64,000 nt of DNA from Combretum micranthum (Eukaryota; Streptophyta; Magnoliopsida; Myrtales; Combretaceae): NCBI GenBank assembly GCA_024138025.1, contig JAMXBD010000112.1, positions 930,001-994,000 of the forward strand, read 5' to 3'. Below the pieces are notes generated by a model. It was given only the letters and a program-made list of their open reading frames with translations, was not told the DNA's origin and searched no databases. Positions 33,315-45,905 of the stretch are shown piece by piece; position 1 is the stretch's first letter; each line of letters opens with the position of its first letter. Made by a program: the position numbers and the translations under genes.

Positions 33315-34790
33315 CTATCCTGATGCCTTCATCTGGAAACTGATCTTGTTCCTTAATTCTTCATCATCAACTGGGCTTTCTGCGAGTTGATCAGCTAAAA
33401 CTTGTCCTTTGACTGAACTTTGACTTACATAAGTGATATCAAATTCAGAAAGCAGCATCTGCCATTTCGAGATTCGACCAACCAAAGCCGGTTTGCTTGC
33501 CAAGTATCGCAATGGATCATGCTTCGTAATCAACTCGATCGAGTAGAAGAGCGTATACTGCCTAAGTCTGTGCATAACCCATACTAATGCACAGCAGGTC
33601 TTTTCTATCTCTGAATACTTTTGTTCTCCATTTGAGAATTTCTTGCTTAATAATAAACAGCTCTTTCTTTTCCTTCCTCATCTTTTTGCCCGAGCACAAA
33701 CCCATGGATTCAGGAAGAATGTCAATACAAGAACAACGGTTTCCCCGGTTTTGGAGTAACCAGTACTGGTGGATTCGTCAGATATTGCTTTATCCGATTA
33801 AAGGCTTTTTCACATTCGTCATTCCATTCAATTAGGGCATTCTTCTTCAGCAGTTTAAACAGCGGTTGGCACTTATCAGTCAACTGTGATATGAATCGAG
33901 CAATGTAATTCAATCTTCCCAAGAGGCCTCTGATTTCTTTTAATGTTTTTGGTGGAGGTAAATCCTGAATTGCCTTGACTTATCAGGATCGATTTCTATC
34001 CCTTTTTGGCTAACCATGAATCCTAATAATTTTCCAGATGTCACTCCGAAAGTGCATTTTTCTGGATTCAATTTCAACTGAAACTTCCTTAATCTTTCAA
34101 AAAGCTTCCTTAACACACTACATGATCCTCTCCTTCCTTTGTCTTGGCGATCATGTCATCTACATATACTTCCACCTCTTTGTGCATCATATCATGAAGT
34201 ATAGCAAGCATTGCTCGTTGATAAGTTGCCCCGGCATTCTTGAGACCAAAAGGCATGACTTTGTAAAAAAGGTTCCCCAGGCTGTAACGAATGTGGTTTT
34301 GACCTTATCTTCTTCGGCCATTAATATCTGATTATACCCTGAAAATCCATCCATGAATGAAAATAGATGATTTCCAGCGGTATTGTCCACTAAAACATCA
34401 ATGTGAGGCAACGGGAAATTATCTTTGGGGTTGCTTTGTTTAGATCTCTGAAATCCACACAATTCTACTTTCCCGTTTTTCTTAAGTACTGGCACTATAT
34501 TTGATACCCAATCCGAATAATCAGAAACCTCAATGAATCCTACTTCAAGCAACTTTTTTACTTCATCCTTGATTTGGAGGAGTAAATCTGGCCTAAATCG
34601 CCTTAATTTTTGCTTTTTAGGTTTAAAATCCTCCTTTGTTGGCAATTTGTGAACCACAATGGATGGGTCTAAACCGGGCATATCGCTATACGACCATGCA
34701 AAAACATCCAAGTATTCGGCTAGTAACTTGGTTAAATCTTGTGCCGTGCTCTCAGGCAATTTTCCCCCTATCTCAGATTCCTAGGGTTTT
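33315..34790 (-). pseudogene. pol: Tat/Ogre reverse transcriptase and RNase H
   Basis: The N-terminal part of RT is in 34759-34187, with LAEYLDVFAWSYSDMPGLDP, LRRFRPDLLLQIKDEVKKLL, NFPLPHIDVLVDN and FSFMDGFSGYNQI. The catalytic box YVDDMIAK is at 34145-34166 in another frame, followed by the palm/connection (RLNYIARFISQLTDKCQPLF, 33922-33722). The RNase H part is in 33575-33315 with ISKWQMLLSEFDITYV and KGQVLADQLAE. The region is cut into four or more frames. The catalytic Asp pair is retained. Confidence 0.9.
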
Positions 34791-35594
34791 CGCTTGTTCC
34801 CAAATTAATCACTTCAATGGTTTCGGGAATTTCAATCCTTCCTTGTTCAAAATTTTGCCAAATTTCTTGTGTTCTAAATTGATAATCAATATCATCTTCA
34901 ACGTCTAACCCAGTAGAGTTAGAGGTGATATTGATATTTTCATTAATTATACGCGCGAGATATCCCTGAACTTCATCACAATTGTCGAATCTGGTTGAAT
35001 ATGAATGAGGAATGTATGAGAATATGTGAAAGCACAAACGAAATAAATTTCATTAAACTGGGACGGTGTTTAAGTACACTTATTTGAGCATCACATAATA
35101 CTGAAAAACACAAAACACAATCTAGTCTTAGATAAGTTCTTACTTAAAAGACTTAATACTAGCGCAAGGCACAGAGAACCAATTTCTCAAGATCATTTCT
35201 TTGGATGAAGCATCTTCTTTGATATCATCTGGCTGCTGGATATGATGTGGCTTTGGAAAGGAATGGCTGATGTGAGGGATTTTGATAATTGGATCATACT
35301 CCTTGTCGAGCTTCCTCCTTCTCATTTGGTTTTTCATTTCTGCCACTTCAGCACAAGTGGGGGAATAACCCAGTCCAAAGGTTCCCACCTGAGCTTCTTT
35401 TCATCATTCATCATACAGACTTCGTCAAACATTTGGAGCCCGAAGTCTTCTTCTCCTTCTTTTCCAATGTAAGGGACAGCGTCTTTGTAAATGGCATAAT
35501 CCTGTTCTCCCATAACAGTGATGAGTTGACCATTGGCTATGAACTTAACCTTCTGGTGCAGGCTTGATGGTATTGCCTGGCAGCATGGATCCAT
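34791..35594 (-). pseudogene. Tat/Ogre pol linker between protease and RT
   Basis: Frames 35594-35334 (AIPSSLHQKVKFIANGQLIT), 35388-35140 (GLGYSPTCAEVAEMKN) and 35037-34768 (PETIEVINLGTSENPRNL). These are the blocks usually found between protease and RT in Ogre-type pol. Two frame changes. Confidence 0.75.
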
Positions 35595-35880
35595 GGTCTT
35601 CCCAACAGCAGATTGAATGTTCTGGGGATATCAATTACTTGGAAAGGAATAATGAAAGTTTGAGGCCCGATGGTGACTTCTAACTCCACTTCACCTATTA
35701 TATCCTTTTTGACCCATCAAAAGCACGAACCACAGTAGAGCTTGGTTTGATGTCTGACGGTTCAATCCCCAATAGGCTCAAAGTGGCTAAGGGGCATACA
35801 TTCAAAGAGGACCATTGTCAACTAATACTCGAGAGACCTTTCCACAGCTTTTGACTACAATGAAGAGGGCTTGTTATGTT
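35595..35880 (-). pseudogene. pro: Tat/Ogre aspartic protease
   Basis: Processes the polyprotein. The minus strand reads KVSRVLVDNGPL, the active-site region; Tat proteases carry DNG where most retroelements have DTG, and here the following Ser is Pro. A frame change follows, then VCPLATLSLLGIEPSDIKPS, later TIGPQTFIIPFQVIDIPRTF and the end block LLLGRPWIHAA. Stops and frameshifts inside make it non-functional. Confidence 0.85.
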
Positions 35881-37773
35881 GACCCCTTCCTCTCCCAGTT
35901 CTTCAGATGAGAAATGATTTGCTCATTTGCAAAGATTGAGTTGATTATATGCCCCAAGGCTTCTTCTGATACACCTTCTGGAACTTTCACTTCTTCTAAG
36001 GCTTTGAAAAGAGCCTCACGGTGTACATTAGAGCTAATCAGCAGACTCATGAGCGATATTTGGGCAGGTGTTTTGGCCAACTGCTCGACAACTTTGTATT
36101 CACTTGCTTTCATCAGTTTTGCCAATGCTGACTTCTCTTCATCTTTCTTCCCTTCTTCATTTTGCTGCTGTGGCATATTCACAGTTGCATTTTGGTCGAC
36201 TCATAAACTCTTCCTGAGCGAGTAAGGCCACCAACCATGGCCATTGAAGCATGATTTACCGCTTTATAATCAAATGGAGCGGCTTTATAATCACTCACAG
36301 CAAGGGGTATCTGAAAGGTATAGCTAGGCTTTGATGAAGTTGATCCATCTTCACTGCCTTTGCCTATCTCGATTTTGATGGATCTAGGTCCACCTCGATC
36401 ATGCACACAAGCTCTTCTGGATCCGGAATCTCAGCGGTAATCATATTGATAACGGTCCATGGTTTGGCAATGGGTTAGTAGAGACATTTGGAGCTTCAAT
36501 GAAATCCAACTGGATGACTTTTGCATCAATAAGATCTTGGATTTTATGCCTAAGCCTCCAGCAGCTGTCTGTTGAGTGCCCGATTTGCCCCATGTGATAT
36601 TCACACTTCAGCTCAGGATTGTAATTTTTAGGCCTGTAGTCTTCTAGGAACTTCAAGGTTGATCAGATTATCGGCCCTTAGTTTAGCTAATACTTGGCTA
36701 AGGGGAACCGGAATTCGAGTGAAGTTCCGCCTGTTGAACCTTGATTGTTGATTTGGGACTGCACTTTGTTGAGTCTGATCCTTATTCTGATTTTGATTCT
36801 GATTTGTTGACAACACAAAGACTTAGTGGGGCCAGTTGCACCGAAGTGTTGACCATGCTGACGGTTGAATCTTTCCTTTGTATGGGACATTTCTTGGTGC
36901 AGTATATTTCTTTTCTTGTTGCAATTTTCCTGCTGAAATTGCATTCTCAATCCTGCATCCAGCTATCACCACTTCTGAGAAACTTGCTGATGCATGCCCA
37001 ACCAGATGGGAAAAGAAAGGTTCCTCTAATGTGTTGATAAAAGTGAAAGTGAGGTCCTTTTCAGGCATCGGGGTGGTGATCCTTGCAGCCAATGCTCTCC
37101 AGCGCTGAGCATACTCCTTGAAAGTCTCTTCTTTCTTCTTCTTCAGATTGCTTAAATCCCATACCGAGGGCGCCATCTCAATGTTAAACTTATACTGATT
37201 AAAAAATGCCCTAGCCAACTTGTCCCAAGTATCAATTTCTGATGGTCTAATTGGGCGTACCAGGCCAAAGCAGCACCAGTAAGACTGTCCTGGAAGGTTT
37301 GCACCATCAGCTTGTCAAACTTTGCTATTGCCCCATTCGTCGTACATACAATCTGGTATGCATATTAGGACAACCTGTCCCGTCATATTTTTCAAATTCG
37401 GTGCCTTAAATTTCTCAGGGAAGGCACCTTCCTCATATTGAGGCAAATTCAGGATCGCGGTTTGATCAAAACCATCGAACGTCTTCATTTTCTCAAGCAG
37501 TTTTCTCTCCATCTCTTTAGCCTGAGCTTCCAGTTCTTTCTTCAACTCAGCCGCATTAAACTCATTTGGTGACTCCTCTTGCTGAATAAGCTGTCCTCAA
37601 TTTCTTTTCCTTTCTGTGCCCTGAGGATTCTTCAGAAGTTGTGGGGGTCTTAAGTTGTGCAAGACTTGTGTTAAAGCCTGCATCTGTTCAGCAATTCCAA
37701 GGAGGGTTTGTTCCATGGTGTTGAGTCTTTGCTCATTGGTCTGGTCTGTGGGGTTGTTCCCGGTGTTAGACAT
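35874..37773 (-). pseudogene. gag: Tat/Ogre gag and gag-protease linker
   Basis: Starts at ATG 37773 (MSNTGNNPTDQTNEQ), with a helical N-terminus. Frame breaks follow before the capsid core: FFNQYKFNIEMAPSVWDLSN and EETFKEYAQRWRALAARI (37218-36823), close to the retrotransposon gag domain of Ogre-type elements. The zinc-finger-like block CEYHMGQIGHSTDSCWRLRH with KIQDLIDA is at 36656-36441. The linker to protease holds SEYKVVEQLAKTPAQISLMS (36182-35874). At least four frame changes. Confidence 0.9.
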
Positions 37774-38116
37774 CTTAGCTCGGGATCTGGTAACAATAGG
37801 GCTCCTAACCGGCTTGGACGCTATCTTTCAATTTTTGACTTAAACTCGAATTTGCTAGACCTGGACATTTATTTTTATTAATATCTTTAAAGAATGAATG
37901 AATTAATTACATATGCAAGAATGTAGATATGCTATCACACAGATGCAAATGGGGATATTGACCAATGATTTTAAAAAAAAATAATTGTATTAAAAGATAA
38001 TGTTTGACATAACAAACTTCTAATGGTTTAGAAACCTTATTTCCTAGTGACTGAATCAAAACTACTTTCTAATGGTTTCAAAGAACCTTGATTCCTAAGG
38101 ACTAAACCTAAACCAA

Positions 38117-38311
38117 CTAAACCAGTCTTCTTGTCTTAGTGGGGCAAACAATCTTGTCTTCCAGGGCTAGAATTTTCTTTCGAGCTGCCTTCAACTCGGC
38201 CTCTAAGAATGCAATTCTGCTTCCAGCACTTTGCAGGCGATCCACCATTTCCCTCTCTCTTTCTTGGAAATCTCGGTGACATACTTCCAGGCGAGCCGAA
38301 ACAGCTTCCAT
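38117..38311 (-). pseudogene. Coiled-coil segment at the end of ORF1
   Basis: About 64 residues of heptad-like helix: SARLEVCHRDFQEREREMVD then RIAFLEAELKAARKKILALE. Such a coiled coil commonly ends ORF1 in Ogre-type elements. It ends before the gag start, leaving about 340 bp of noncoding sequence (37774-38116). Confidence 0.65.
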
Positions 38312-38509
38312 GTAAGCAGTTGTTTCAGGGTCAGGTTCGATGGTGCTGGTTGAAGGACATCGGGAGCTTCATATGGATATCCTTATTCTTCTTCATTTGG
38401 CTAGCCACATACCACCTGGTTGCTCTATACTTCTTGGTTTCCTTACTTTCTGGCTCGACTTCAAAAACTGGCTTCACCTCTCTATTTTCCCATATAGCTC
38501 GGATTTGAT

Positions 38510-39633
38510 TTAGCTTGAATTCTTTAGCTGGTAGATCTTGGTTGGATCCAGATAATCTAGAGTGACTTGCTCCAAATTAGGCTTGACAGTAATATCTTGC
38601 AGCATACCATACTGTCTGATAACACTTGAGGGATAACCAGTACAGCCGGTGAGTCCAATTAGGGGCACTGCCATGTATTCCTTGCAACTTAGGATGGCAC
38701 AGGGCTTTTGAACCAGCGAGCTTGCCACATCATGTCTTCAGGTGGCATGTCTTCAAGAATGGCAATTATATCCCATAGAGGATGATCATCTTCCATGTGG
38801 ACCCTTTCAGCAAAAGATTGGATGAGATCATATTTCAGACTGATGAGGGATCCATTAGCCAATTCTTTTCCATAGTGCTTAATGTGGCTAGCAAACCAAA
38901 CCATCAGTAAGTGCATGCTTGCTTTGAACTTGCCTGTCCTTTAGACTTGATGTGATTCAGACTACGGACTTGTTCGGCTAGAAGAGCGGGAACATAGGAT
39001 TTGCCAGCTAAATATTGAGAAACCAGCTCTATGACCCGGAAGTGGATGAACAAGTTGCCATTAGGGAAGAGAATGGTTGCAAAAGCAGCTACTATGAAGG
39101 CATTAACCCGGTTTTCTTCCCAAACTTCAAGTGGTATACTGAAAGTGGCTCGGTTGCTTTTAAAGTATTCAGGGTTCCAAACCAGTCCATCAGTGTGGTT
39201 AGCCGGATGCAATATTCATTGCAATCATTGATGGCTTCAATTATTGGTCCCCTCTTGATCCCAAAAATTCTGAGATAACACGGACCGGGCTATGCTTGAA
39301 GTTCGGAACATAGATACCTTCAGAGGTAGGAGGTGCTTGGAGTAGTCTAGTATATTCCTCAATGGTCGGGCTAAGTACATGCTGACCCAAACGGAAGACA
39401 ACTTCTTCAGGTTCCCATAGATGAGTGAGGGCTCGGAACATGGTGAATGGAACATGGATCTTTGGTAGGCTGAGGATTGGGCCTAACCTATCCTCAATGA
39501 ATGACTTTTGGACCGGACTAAAACTGACAAACCATCGGTCCAGTAGGAGCATTGGATCTTTGAAAGGTTCCACTCGATTTTCTCTAATAAGGCGAGCCCA
39601 TAAGCTATCGCTACTGTCGGTTGAAGACATCAT
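38510..39633 (-). pseudogene. Tat/Ogre ORF1, plant mobile domain-like
   Basis: The frame starts MMSSTDSSDSLWARLIREN at 39633. Conserved blocks are FVSFSPVQKSFIEDRLGPIL, ALTHLWEPEEVVFRLGQHVL and SPTIEEYTRLLQAPP, then, in other frames, IPLEVWEENRVNAFIVAAFA (39212-38904), ILEDMPPEDMMWQARWFKSP (38916-38689) and VPLIGLTGCTGYPSSVIRQY (38728-38510). This order matches the plant mobile domain found in ORF1 of Ogre-type elements and in MAIN-like host proteins; its function in the element is not known. At least three frame changes. It precedes gag, as in other Ogre-type elements. Confidence 0.75.
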
Positions 39634-40172
39634 TTTCTGAAATTTTTTAAAAGGTATAAGCTAATATTTACAAAATTTTTAATTTTTTGAGCTTTTATAT
39701 TTTTTAGAATTTTTTCTTTTTTTTTAAGTATTTACATATGTCATTTATATTTCAACTCCATTTTTTAGAAAAAGTTGGTCATATCCCATGCTAATGAATG
39801 CATGATTTGGTAAGGTTCTATAGGTTCCCCGATTTAGTGGTACTAAACCGGAGTGGGAGGACATTTCTTGATCTAGAGGGTGGAAAGCCACAGCCCCCGG
39901 ACCTTACTTCGTCCTCCTCGCTTAGGCTCTTAAGACGGCCCTGGTACGACCGTATCTAGCACACAATCATGCTAATGCAAATGCAAATGCAAATAAATAA
40001 ACAAACAATCAAGCTTTTGTTTTTATTTTATATACTTGCAAGGTTAGTATATATTTACAAAAAAATTCAAATAATATAAAATAATCAATATTCACAAAAA
40101 TTGAGCAAGGATAAATTTAAAATTTAAATTCCTAAGTGGCTAGCCCTCTTTTTTTTAAAAAAAAAATTTAAA
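39634..40172 (-). other. 5' leader of Tat/Ogre-type element
   Basis: Noncoding sequence between primer site and ORF1, AT-rich, with a run of TGCAAA words near 39975. No ORF or further signal seen. Confidence 0.6.
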
Positions 40173-40191
40173 GTCCCCAGTGGAGTCGCCA
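40173..40191 (-). other. Primer binding site of Tat/Ogre-type element
   Basis: The minus strand reads TGGCGACTCCACTGGGGAC, three bases after the 5' LTR end. This is the usual site in Tat/Ogre elements, described for pea Ogre as complementary to a tRNA-Arg; the tRNA identity is from memory. Confidence 0.8.
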
Positions 40192-41157
40192 AGCTGTCGA
40201 GCCTGGATTTTTCCACTATCTGGTTCATTTCTCCTAACCCGATTCACATTAAACCCGAACCCATTTAACATGAATCCTCGACTAGGGGTTAAAGAAATTT
40301 TAATTTTTGAAAATTTTTAGAGTCGCCACCCGATATAAATCGGGAAAAAATAAAAAGCTAGGATCAATGGGTCGGTTGATCCTAACTTAGCTACTAGTCT
40401 GCGAAAATTTGATTTAAAAACCAAACTTTTAAAACCAGATATCATGGATTCGGGGGCTAACCTATTAAAACCAAATGGTTACCACTTTTGGAATTTTAAA
40501 TTTATAATTATCCTTTATATGCTCAAAAATTCAAACAAAACAAAACAAACATTTATAAGTCACATTTTTCGAATTTTTTTTTTTAGAATATGAATATCAA
40601 CAAAACATCTTATATTTACAAAATATTTATTCACAAATTTTTTTTTTATTTTTTAATGTCGCCCCGCAGGTGCCTACGTACTCGCTAATCGAGATCAGAC
40701 AAAACGTAGTTCTTTTAAAAAAGAACTTAATTTGTTGATCAATTTTATATTTTTGAACTCTTTTCACTTTAAATTCATTACATTTTGAATTTTTATGAAA
40801 ATCATTTTTGATGATCCTATGATCTAATCAATTGATTTTTTATTTTATGAAAACATATTTTTCTAAGTCCAAAAATCATTTTTTTTAATAATCATCACAT
40901 AAATGCACAACATATTCAAGATATTTTACAATACATTAAAATTATTTTCATGCATCAAATACACATTTTTAAAAGCAATTTAGGTATAAATACATATTCA
41001 AAATATTCAAAAATATCAAAAAAATAAATTATTTTGATTTTTCTAAATTTTTCTGAATTTTTTATGAATTTGTCTGAATTTTTTATGAATTTTTTACTAT
41101 TTTTCGAAATTAATTATATAATAAAAATATAATAAAATAATGCGGACTGACCTGGAC

Positions 41158-41538
41158 CGTTGAATAGAGCGGATGCGATCTGGATCGTTTGATCTGAAGA
41201 CCGATCCTAGCCGTCTGATCTCGTTGACTCGATCTGAGGCGTTAATCACCTTAATCAAATCTGGACTGTTTGATTTGGATGATTGAATCTGAGCCGTCTG
41301 ATCTGGTTGATCGAATCTGGACCGTCTGATCTGCTTGATCGAATCTGGATCGTCTGATCTGCTTGATCGAATCTGGACCGTCTGATCTGCTTGATTGAAT
41401 CTGGACCGTCTGATCTGCTTGATTAAATCTAGACCGTCTGATCTGCATGATTAAATCTGGACCGTTGATCTGCTTGATTAAATCTGGACCGTCTGATCTA
41501 CTTGATTAAATCTGGATCGTTTGATCTGAGCTGACCGT
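41158..41538 (-). repeat. 28-bp tandem array in the 5' LTR
   Basis: About twelve units matching the array at 28538-28925. Several units differ in single bases between the LTRs, so the arrays have diverged by point change with little unit gain or loss. Confidence 0.9.
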
Positions 41539-42028
41539 TGACCGTTGACCAGGGGTGGGTTGGACTTCGGATTTTCTGGTCAAATTTCGGGTCGGATCCG
41601 ACCCGATCGGGCGAAGAAGACGAAGTCGCGGCCTTTCGAGCGTTCCTCGGTCACCTGTGGTGGTTTTCGAGCCCTTGAAGCTTGTCGGCCCGACGCCTAT
41701 GGTGGTGGTGCGTCCTTTGGTGGTGGTGGTTCGTGCCCAGAACCACCGTGGGCGGCGGTTCGTGGAGGTTGATCGGTGGTGAGGGTTTCAAACAAATAAA
41801 AAAAAAATTTCAGAGAGTAATCCGATCAATTCGAGCAAATTCAAGCACACTAAAACATCAAAATCAAGTTTCTAATACTCCTAAAACACTCAATTTGGAT
41901 CAAATCTAATCCAAGAACTTTGAATTTGAAAATTTCGAATTCTACATCCTTAATTCGAAAATTTCGAATTGATCTTGTTATGTGCGTGTTTCTTGCAATT
42001 GAGTTGTGCCTTTTGATCCTAGTACCCT

Positions 42029-42038
42029 CTATTTATAG
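42029..42038 (-). promoter_or_regulatory. TATA box in Tat/Ogre 5' LTR
   Basis: Minus strand CTATAAATAG, as in the 3' LTR. This copy would drive the element's transcript. Confidence 0.7.
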
Positions 42039-42490
42039 ATTGCAAACTCAATTTAACGTTTCATATTGTTTCAGAAACCAATCGATTTTTCCCTCTTCAT
42101 TTGCACGAATTTAATCCAATAATTCGTGTTTAATTCGTTTTAAACTGATGAATTGATGATTGATCTTTCATATTCTTCATCAGATCATCCAATGTGGGTA
42201 GATGAATCGTCCAATTTCATCAATTCTTGTAAATTATCATTAATGGACAATTGAAGCTTCATAAATTGTATTTTTTTTTAATTTTTCTAGCACGAATTTT
42301 GTGACTTTTGGGTTGCTTTTACTCATGAATTGTGCACTGATCTTTCATATTCCATGTCTACTTTGCAATGGCATCATTAATTTCAACAATTAATGATGTT
42401 TTCTCAGTTAAAAAATTGATGCAAAGTAAGGCAAAAAGTCACTTTGAGAAGGCAAAAAATAAGATGATTAAAAGGCAAAAATTTGCCTTT

Positions 42491-42566
42491 GCTAGGATTT
42501 GAACCTGGGTCTTTAAGCTTGGGTGTGTGTTTGGGTCAATGTATTTAACCAATAGGCCATTTGGCT
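42491..42566 (-). other. tRNA-like segment in the 5' LTR
   Basis: A-box-like TGGCCTATTGG at 42549-42559 and B-box-like GGTTCAAATCC at 42495-42505 on the minus strand. Both boxes are unchanged from the 3' LTR copy, although the bases between them differ at a few places. Confidence 0.55.
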
Positions 42567-42927
42567 TGTGCCTCGATCACTTAGCCAACTCATTACTTAA
42601 TTAAGGCTTTTGGAAAAATGAGTTTAATTAAACAAAAATGAAAGTTTTGTTTAATTAACTTTAAAAATGATTTATAATAAAACTATATACTATATTGAGC
42701 TCAAATAATTTTCTATATATTTATCTCTCATTTTATGATTTTTTCTTTCTATTTTTTATTTTCTCTCTTTTTTTATTCTCTTTTTTTTTTTATCCTTTTC
42801 TTTTCTCTCTATTTCGCACTCCTTTTTTTTTTCACTCTCTCATTTTTTATGAGCTCAATATAATACAAATTTTTATTATAAATTTAAGCCTTAATTAATT
42901 GGGCAAAAATTGGGTGTCTACATGTAG

Positions 42928-43217
42928 AAAAGAAGTGCATAAGATGCCTTAGACTTCACAACATTAGGGAGTACAAGTGGCCTGAGAACGTATGCTTTAC
43001 ATGTGGCAAGGTGGGGCATAGCCACAAGTTTTGCACAAAGGGAAGCATTCCCTAAGTCTATTTCTTTAAGTGCGGGCAGAGAGGGAACAAGGTCATTGAC
43101 TGCAAGGAACCAGGAAGGCTTCTAGGTTCAGCAGCACAGATGGGTCGAACTCAAGATGGACTAGGACAAAGGGCACCAGCCAAGGTGTATGCCTTCCAGC
43201 ATCGAGACACCTAAAGT
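42928..43217 (+). pseudogene. gag: Tekay-type gag, nucleocapsid part
   Basis: Resumes the Tekay frame after the Tat/Ogre-type insertion. A canonical zinc knuckle CFTCGKVGHSHKFC lies near 42991-43032. A second has decayed: its first Cys reads Phe and its His reads Asn (FFKCGQRGNKVIDC). The frame between them is broken. Protease follows directly. Confidence 0.85.
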
Positions 43218-43721
43218 GTGGAAACTATAGTAGCTACGTTTTGTATACTACTGCATAGTGCCCATGTTCTCTTCGATACTGGTGCAAGTTTTTCTAGTAT
43301 ATCTGAAACTTTTGCTGCTATTTGTGGTGTGCATGTTGAATTTATGCTTGTATGCTTGTTTATGAATACGCCTCTGGGTAGCAAGGCTATGTTAAATAAG
43401 ATATGTGGAAATGTGGATATCGAGATGATGGGTAGACATCTACCTATAGATCTTGTAGTCATGCATATGGTAGATTTTAATGTAATATTAGGAGTAGACT
43501 GGTTAGTGAAGCATCATGTTGTGATAGACTGCTGTAATTTAGCTGTGAAGTTTAGTCTACCCGATGGAGATCAATTTGAGCATGGGCTTGATGTACAAAG
43601 ACCTCTAACTCTGCCTACTTATGAGTTGTGGGGAAAGTCATCTTTGGTAGCTATGACAATAGAAAAGGAACAAAGGACAGATGTTGTACAGATAGTGGTT
43701 GTGTGTGAATACCCTTTCTAG
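43218..43721 (+). pseudogene. pro: Tekay-type aspartic protease
   Basis: An open frame of 167 codons, the longest intact domain of this element. The active site is VLFDTGASFSSISETFAA. The flap/C-terminal region has DIEMMGRHLPIDLVVMHMVD and FNVILGVDWLVKHHVVIDC. These are the usual Tekay/Del protease blocks. It is not independently expressed in such elements but cut from Gag-Pol. The Met at 43218 lies inside the polyprotein and is not a real start. Confidence 0.9.
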
Positions 43722-44732
43722 AAGACTTACCGGGATTACCACTAGAGAGGGAAGTAGAGTTATGTATAGATTTGAAGCCAAGTACCTTACCTATATCAAA
43801 GACACCTTACAGAATAGCTCCTATAGAACTTGCTGAATTAAAAGTACAATTGGAAGAATTGCTCTAAAAGAAGGTTATCAGACCTAGTGTGGCACCATAG
43901 GGAGCTCCAATATTATTCATAAAGAAAAAGGATGGGAGCATGAGATTATGTATAGATTATCGGGAATTGAACCAAGTAACGATCAAGAATAAGTATCCGT
44001 TACCTAGAATAGTTGACTTATTTGATCAACAAGCAGGAGCAAGAATATTTTCTAAGATTGATCTTAGGTTTGGATATCACCAGCTACATGTCAGAGCAGA
44101 GGATATTCAGAAGACAGCTTTCGGGACTCAGTATAGACATTATGAATTCATTATTATGCCTTTTGGTCTGACCAATGCATTGGCAGTATTTTATGGATCT
44201 CATGAATAGAGTCTTTAGAGACTATTTGGACCTTTTTATGGTAGTGTTCATTGACGATGTGCTGGTATATTCTAAGTCAAAGGAGGAACATGAAGAGAAT
44301 TTGAGACTAGTTTTGACCAGACTACAAGATGAGAAGCTACATGCTAAATTTACCAAGTGTGAATTTTGGTTAGAACAAGTGTCTTTCTTAGGACACATTG
44401 TAGATGGGGATGGGATTTCTATGGATCTCGACAAAGTGAAGGCAGTCGTTGAATGGCCAAGAACTAAAAGCATATCTGAGATCAGAAGTTTTCTAGGAAT
44501 GGAAAGTTATTACAAAAGATTTATAGAAGACTTTTACAAGATAGCAAGTCCATTAACCAGGTTGACACAGAAAGGAGTGAAGTATGTATGGAGTGATGAT
44601 TGTGAGAGCAGTTTCCAACGATTGAAGGAGAAGTTAGTGTCAGCCCCAGTATTGGCTTTACCTATGAGTGGTGAGGAGTATACTATATATAGTGATGCTT
44701 CAATACAAAGGTTAGGTTGTGTGTTCATGTAG
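43722..44732 (+). pseudogene. pol: Tekay-type reverse transcriptase
   Basis: RT blocks in order: [84 protein letters not shown], then after a frameshift VFIDDVLVYSKSKEEHEENL with the catalytic Asp pair, KCEFWLEQVSFLGHIV and IRSFLGMESYYKRFI. The frameshift is an extra T in TTTT at 44189-44192. Stops near 43866 (TAA for CAA) and 43900 (TAG for TGG) also break it. The C-terminal part to 44732 is the connection and start of RNase H (YTIYSDAS). Confidence 0.95.
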
Positions 44733-44850
44733 GGAGGTAGGGTGATAGCATATGCTTCCAGACAGTTGAAGCCATATGAGAAGAACTACCCAATGCATGA
44801 CCTGGAACAAGTAGCAGTGGTTCATGCATTAAAGCTTTGGAGATATTATC
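44733..44850 (+). pseudogene. Tekay-type RNase H, first part
   Basis: After a TAG in place of Gln, the frame reads [20 protein letters not shown] and [19 protein letters not shown]. It stops at the family A solo LTR, which lies between 44850 and 48292. The last five bases TTATC are the left target duplication. Confidence 0.9.
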
Positions 44851-45449
44851 TATCATGCCTTAAGGGATATCCTAAACGTAACAGTCCGTCACATGCCATA
44901 TAAGACTCACGAATCACTACCCAAGTCCTTCGGGAGTCTTGTATAGATGTAAGGCGTCCCTTTATGACAATAGAGTACTCGAACCGATGGAGTTAAAGAG
45001 TTTAATTTGGCATTTAATAGCATTAGAAAATAAATCAAAACACATAAGTAATTAGTTACAAAATCTAAGGGGCATTCCCTCGTAAAAGAATATTAATTAG
45101 AAATCTATTACAGTCATCCAGAGTCTCTTAGTTTCCTATGGAAATCTAAACAAATTTGAATACAACTTTTAGAGGAAACACCTAACTTCTGTACCCGAAC
45201 TGTAGCTTGTCTTGGTCTAAGCCATATGAATTCATGCTGCAATAAATAAAAATTGTAGGGATGTAAGTTACACTAGCTTAGTAAGTAAAAACTTCCAAGA
45301 TCACAATTATAACGCATCAATCAAGCAAGTAATTAATCAGATAAGTGATATACATCAAACATATGACCAGCCAGAAATCATATGTGGATGGGCTTGCGCC
45401 CTCCATTCCGGGTTAGCAGATTAATGAATCCTGCGTTACTACTCAATAT

Positions 45450-45578
45450 GCCGTTTAGGATCACGGTCAACCAACTTATAATTTCGTTTATGGATCACGA
45501 TTAACCAACTCATTAACTCGTTTATGGATCACGATTAACCAACTTTTACACTGTTTAGGATCACGAGCAACCAACCAA
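45450..45578 (-). repeat. Tandem repeat in LTR A6
   Basis: Three to four units containing GGATCACGATTAACCAAC on the plus strand, matching the arrays in A3 and A4. Confidence 0.75.
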
Positions 45579-45905
45579 TGCTAATGCTCCATCCCCATTA
45601 TGATATGAATGAGTCCATATTTATTTTCAATGTCGAATAGTCAATTATACCAATTCTTTAAGTGATCAATCAATAATCGCAGACAATCAATCCTAATGCA
45701 TCTATAGAAGCAATGGTTAATCACCCGGCTTCGATATTCTTATATTCAATTTCTCATATCAACAACAATCATATATAACTTACATTCATCCCCATCATGC
45801 ATATCCATTTTATCTTTGCCAAATATCTAGTGCAACTATCATTACAATCACATACAATAATTGAAATCGGAAGTGGTACTCACTCGGCCATAGATCACCG
45901 ATCTT

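Larger units (their letters stand above)
27575..42922 (-). mobile_element. Complete Tat/Ogre-type retrotransposon (15.3 kb)
   Basis: A minus-strand element inserted in the Tekay gag, bounded by the duplication TGTAG (27570-27574 and 42923-42927). In its own direction it has: 5' LTR (40195-42922), primer site, ORF1 with a plant-mobile-domain-like fold, a coiled-coil segment, gag, protease, RT, RNase H, a second archaeal-type RNase H, integrase, a long 3' UTR with two tandem arrays, a polypurine tract and 3' LTR (27575-30301). ORF1 upstream of gag plus the second RNase H is diagnostic of the Tat clade, Ogre group. The LTRs are 2728 and 2727 bp and about 95 percent alike by eye. All ORFs carry frameshifts or stops. 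Confidence 0.95.
40195..42922 (-). repeat. 5' LTR of Tat/Ogre-type element
   Basis: Minus strand TGTAGACACCCAATTTTTGC (42922) to CAGGCTCGACA (40195), 2728 bp with intact TG...CA ends. It contains the 28-bp array (41158-41538), a TATA box (42029-42038) and the tRNA-like segment (42491-42566). Confidence 0.95.
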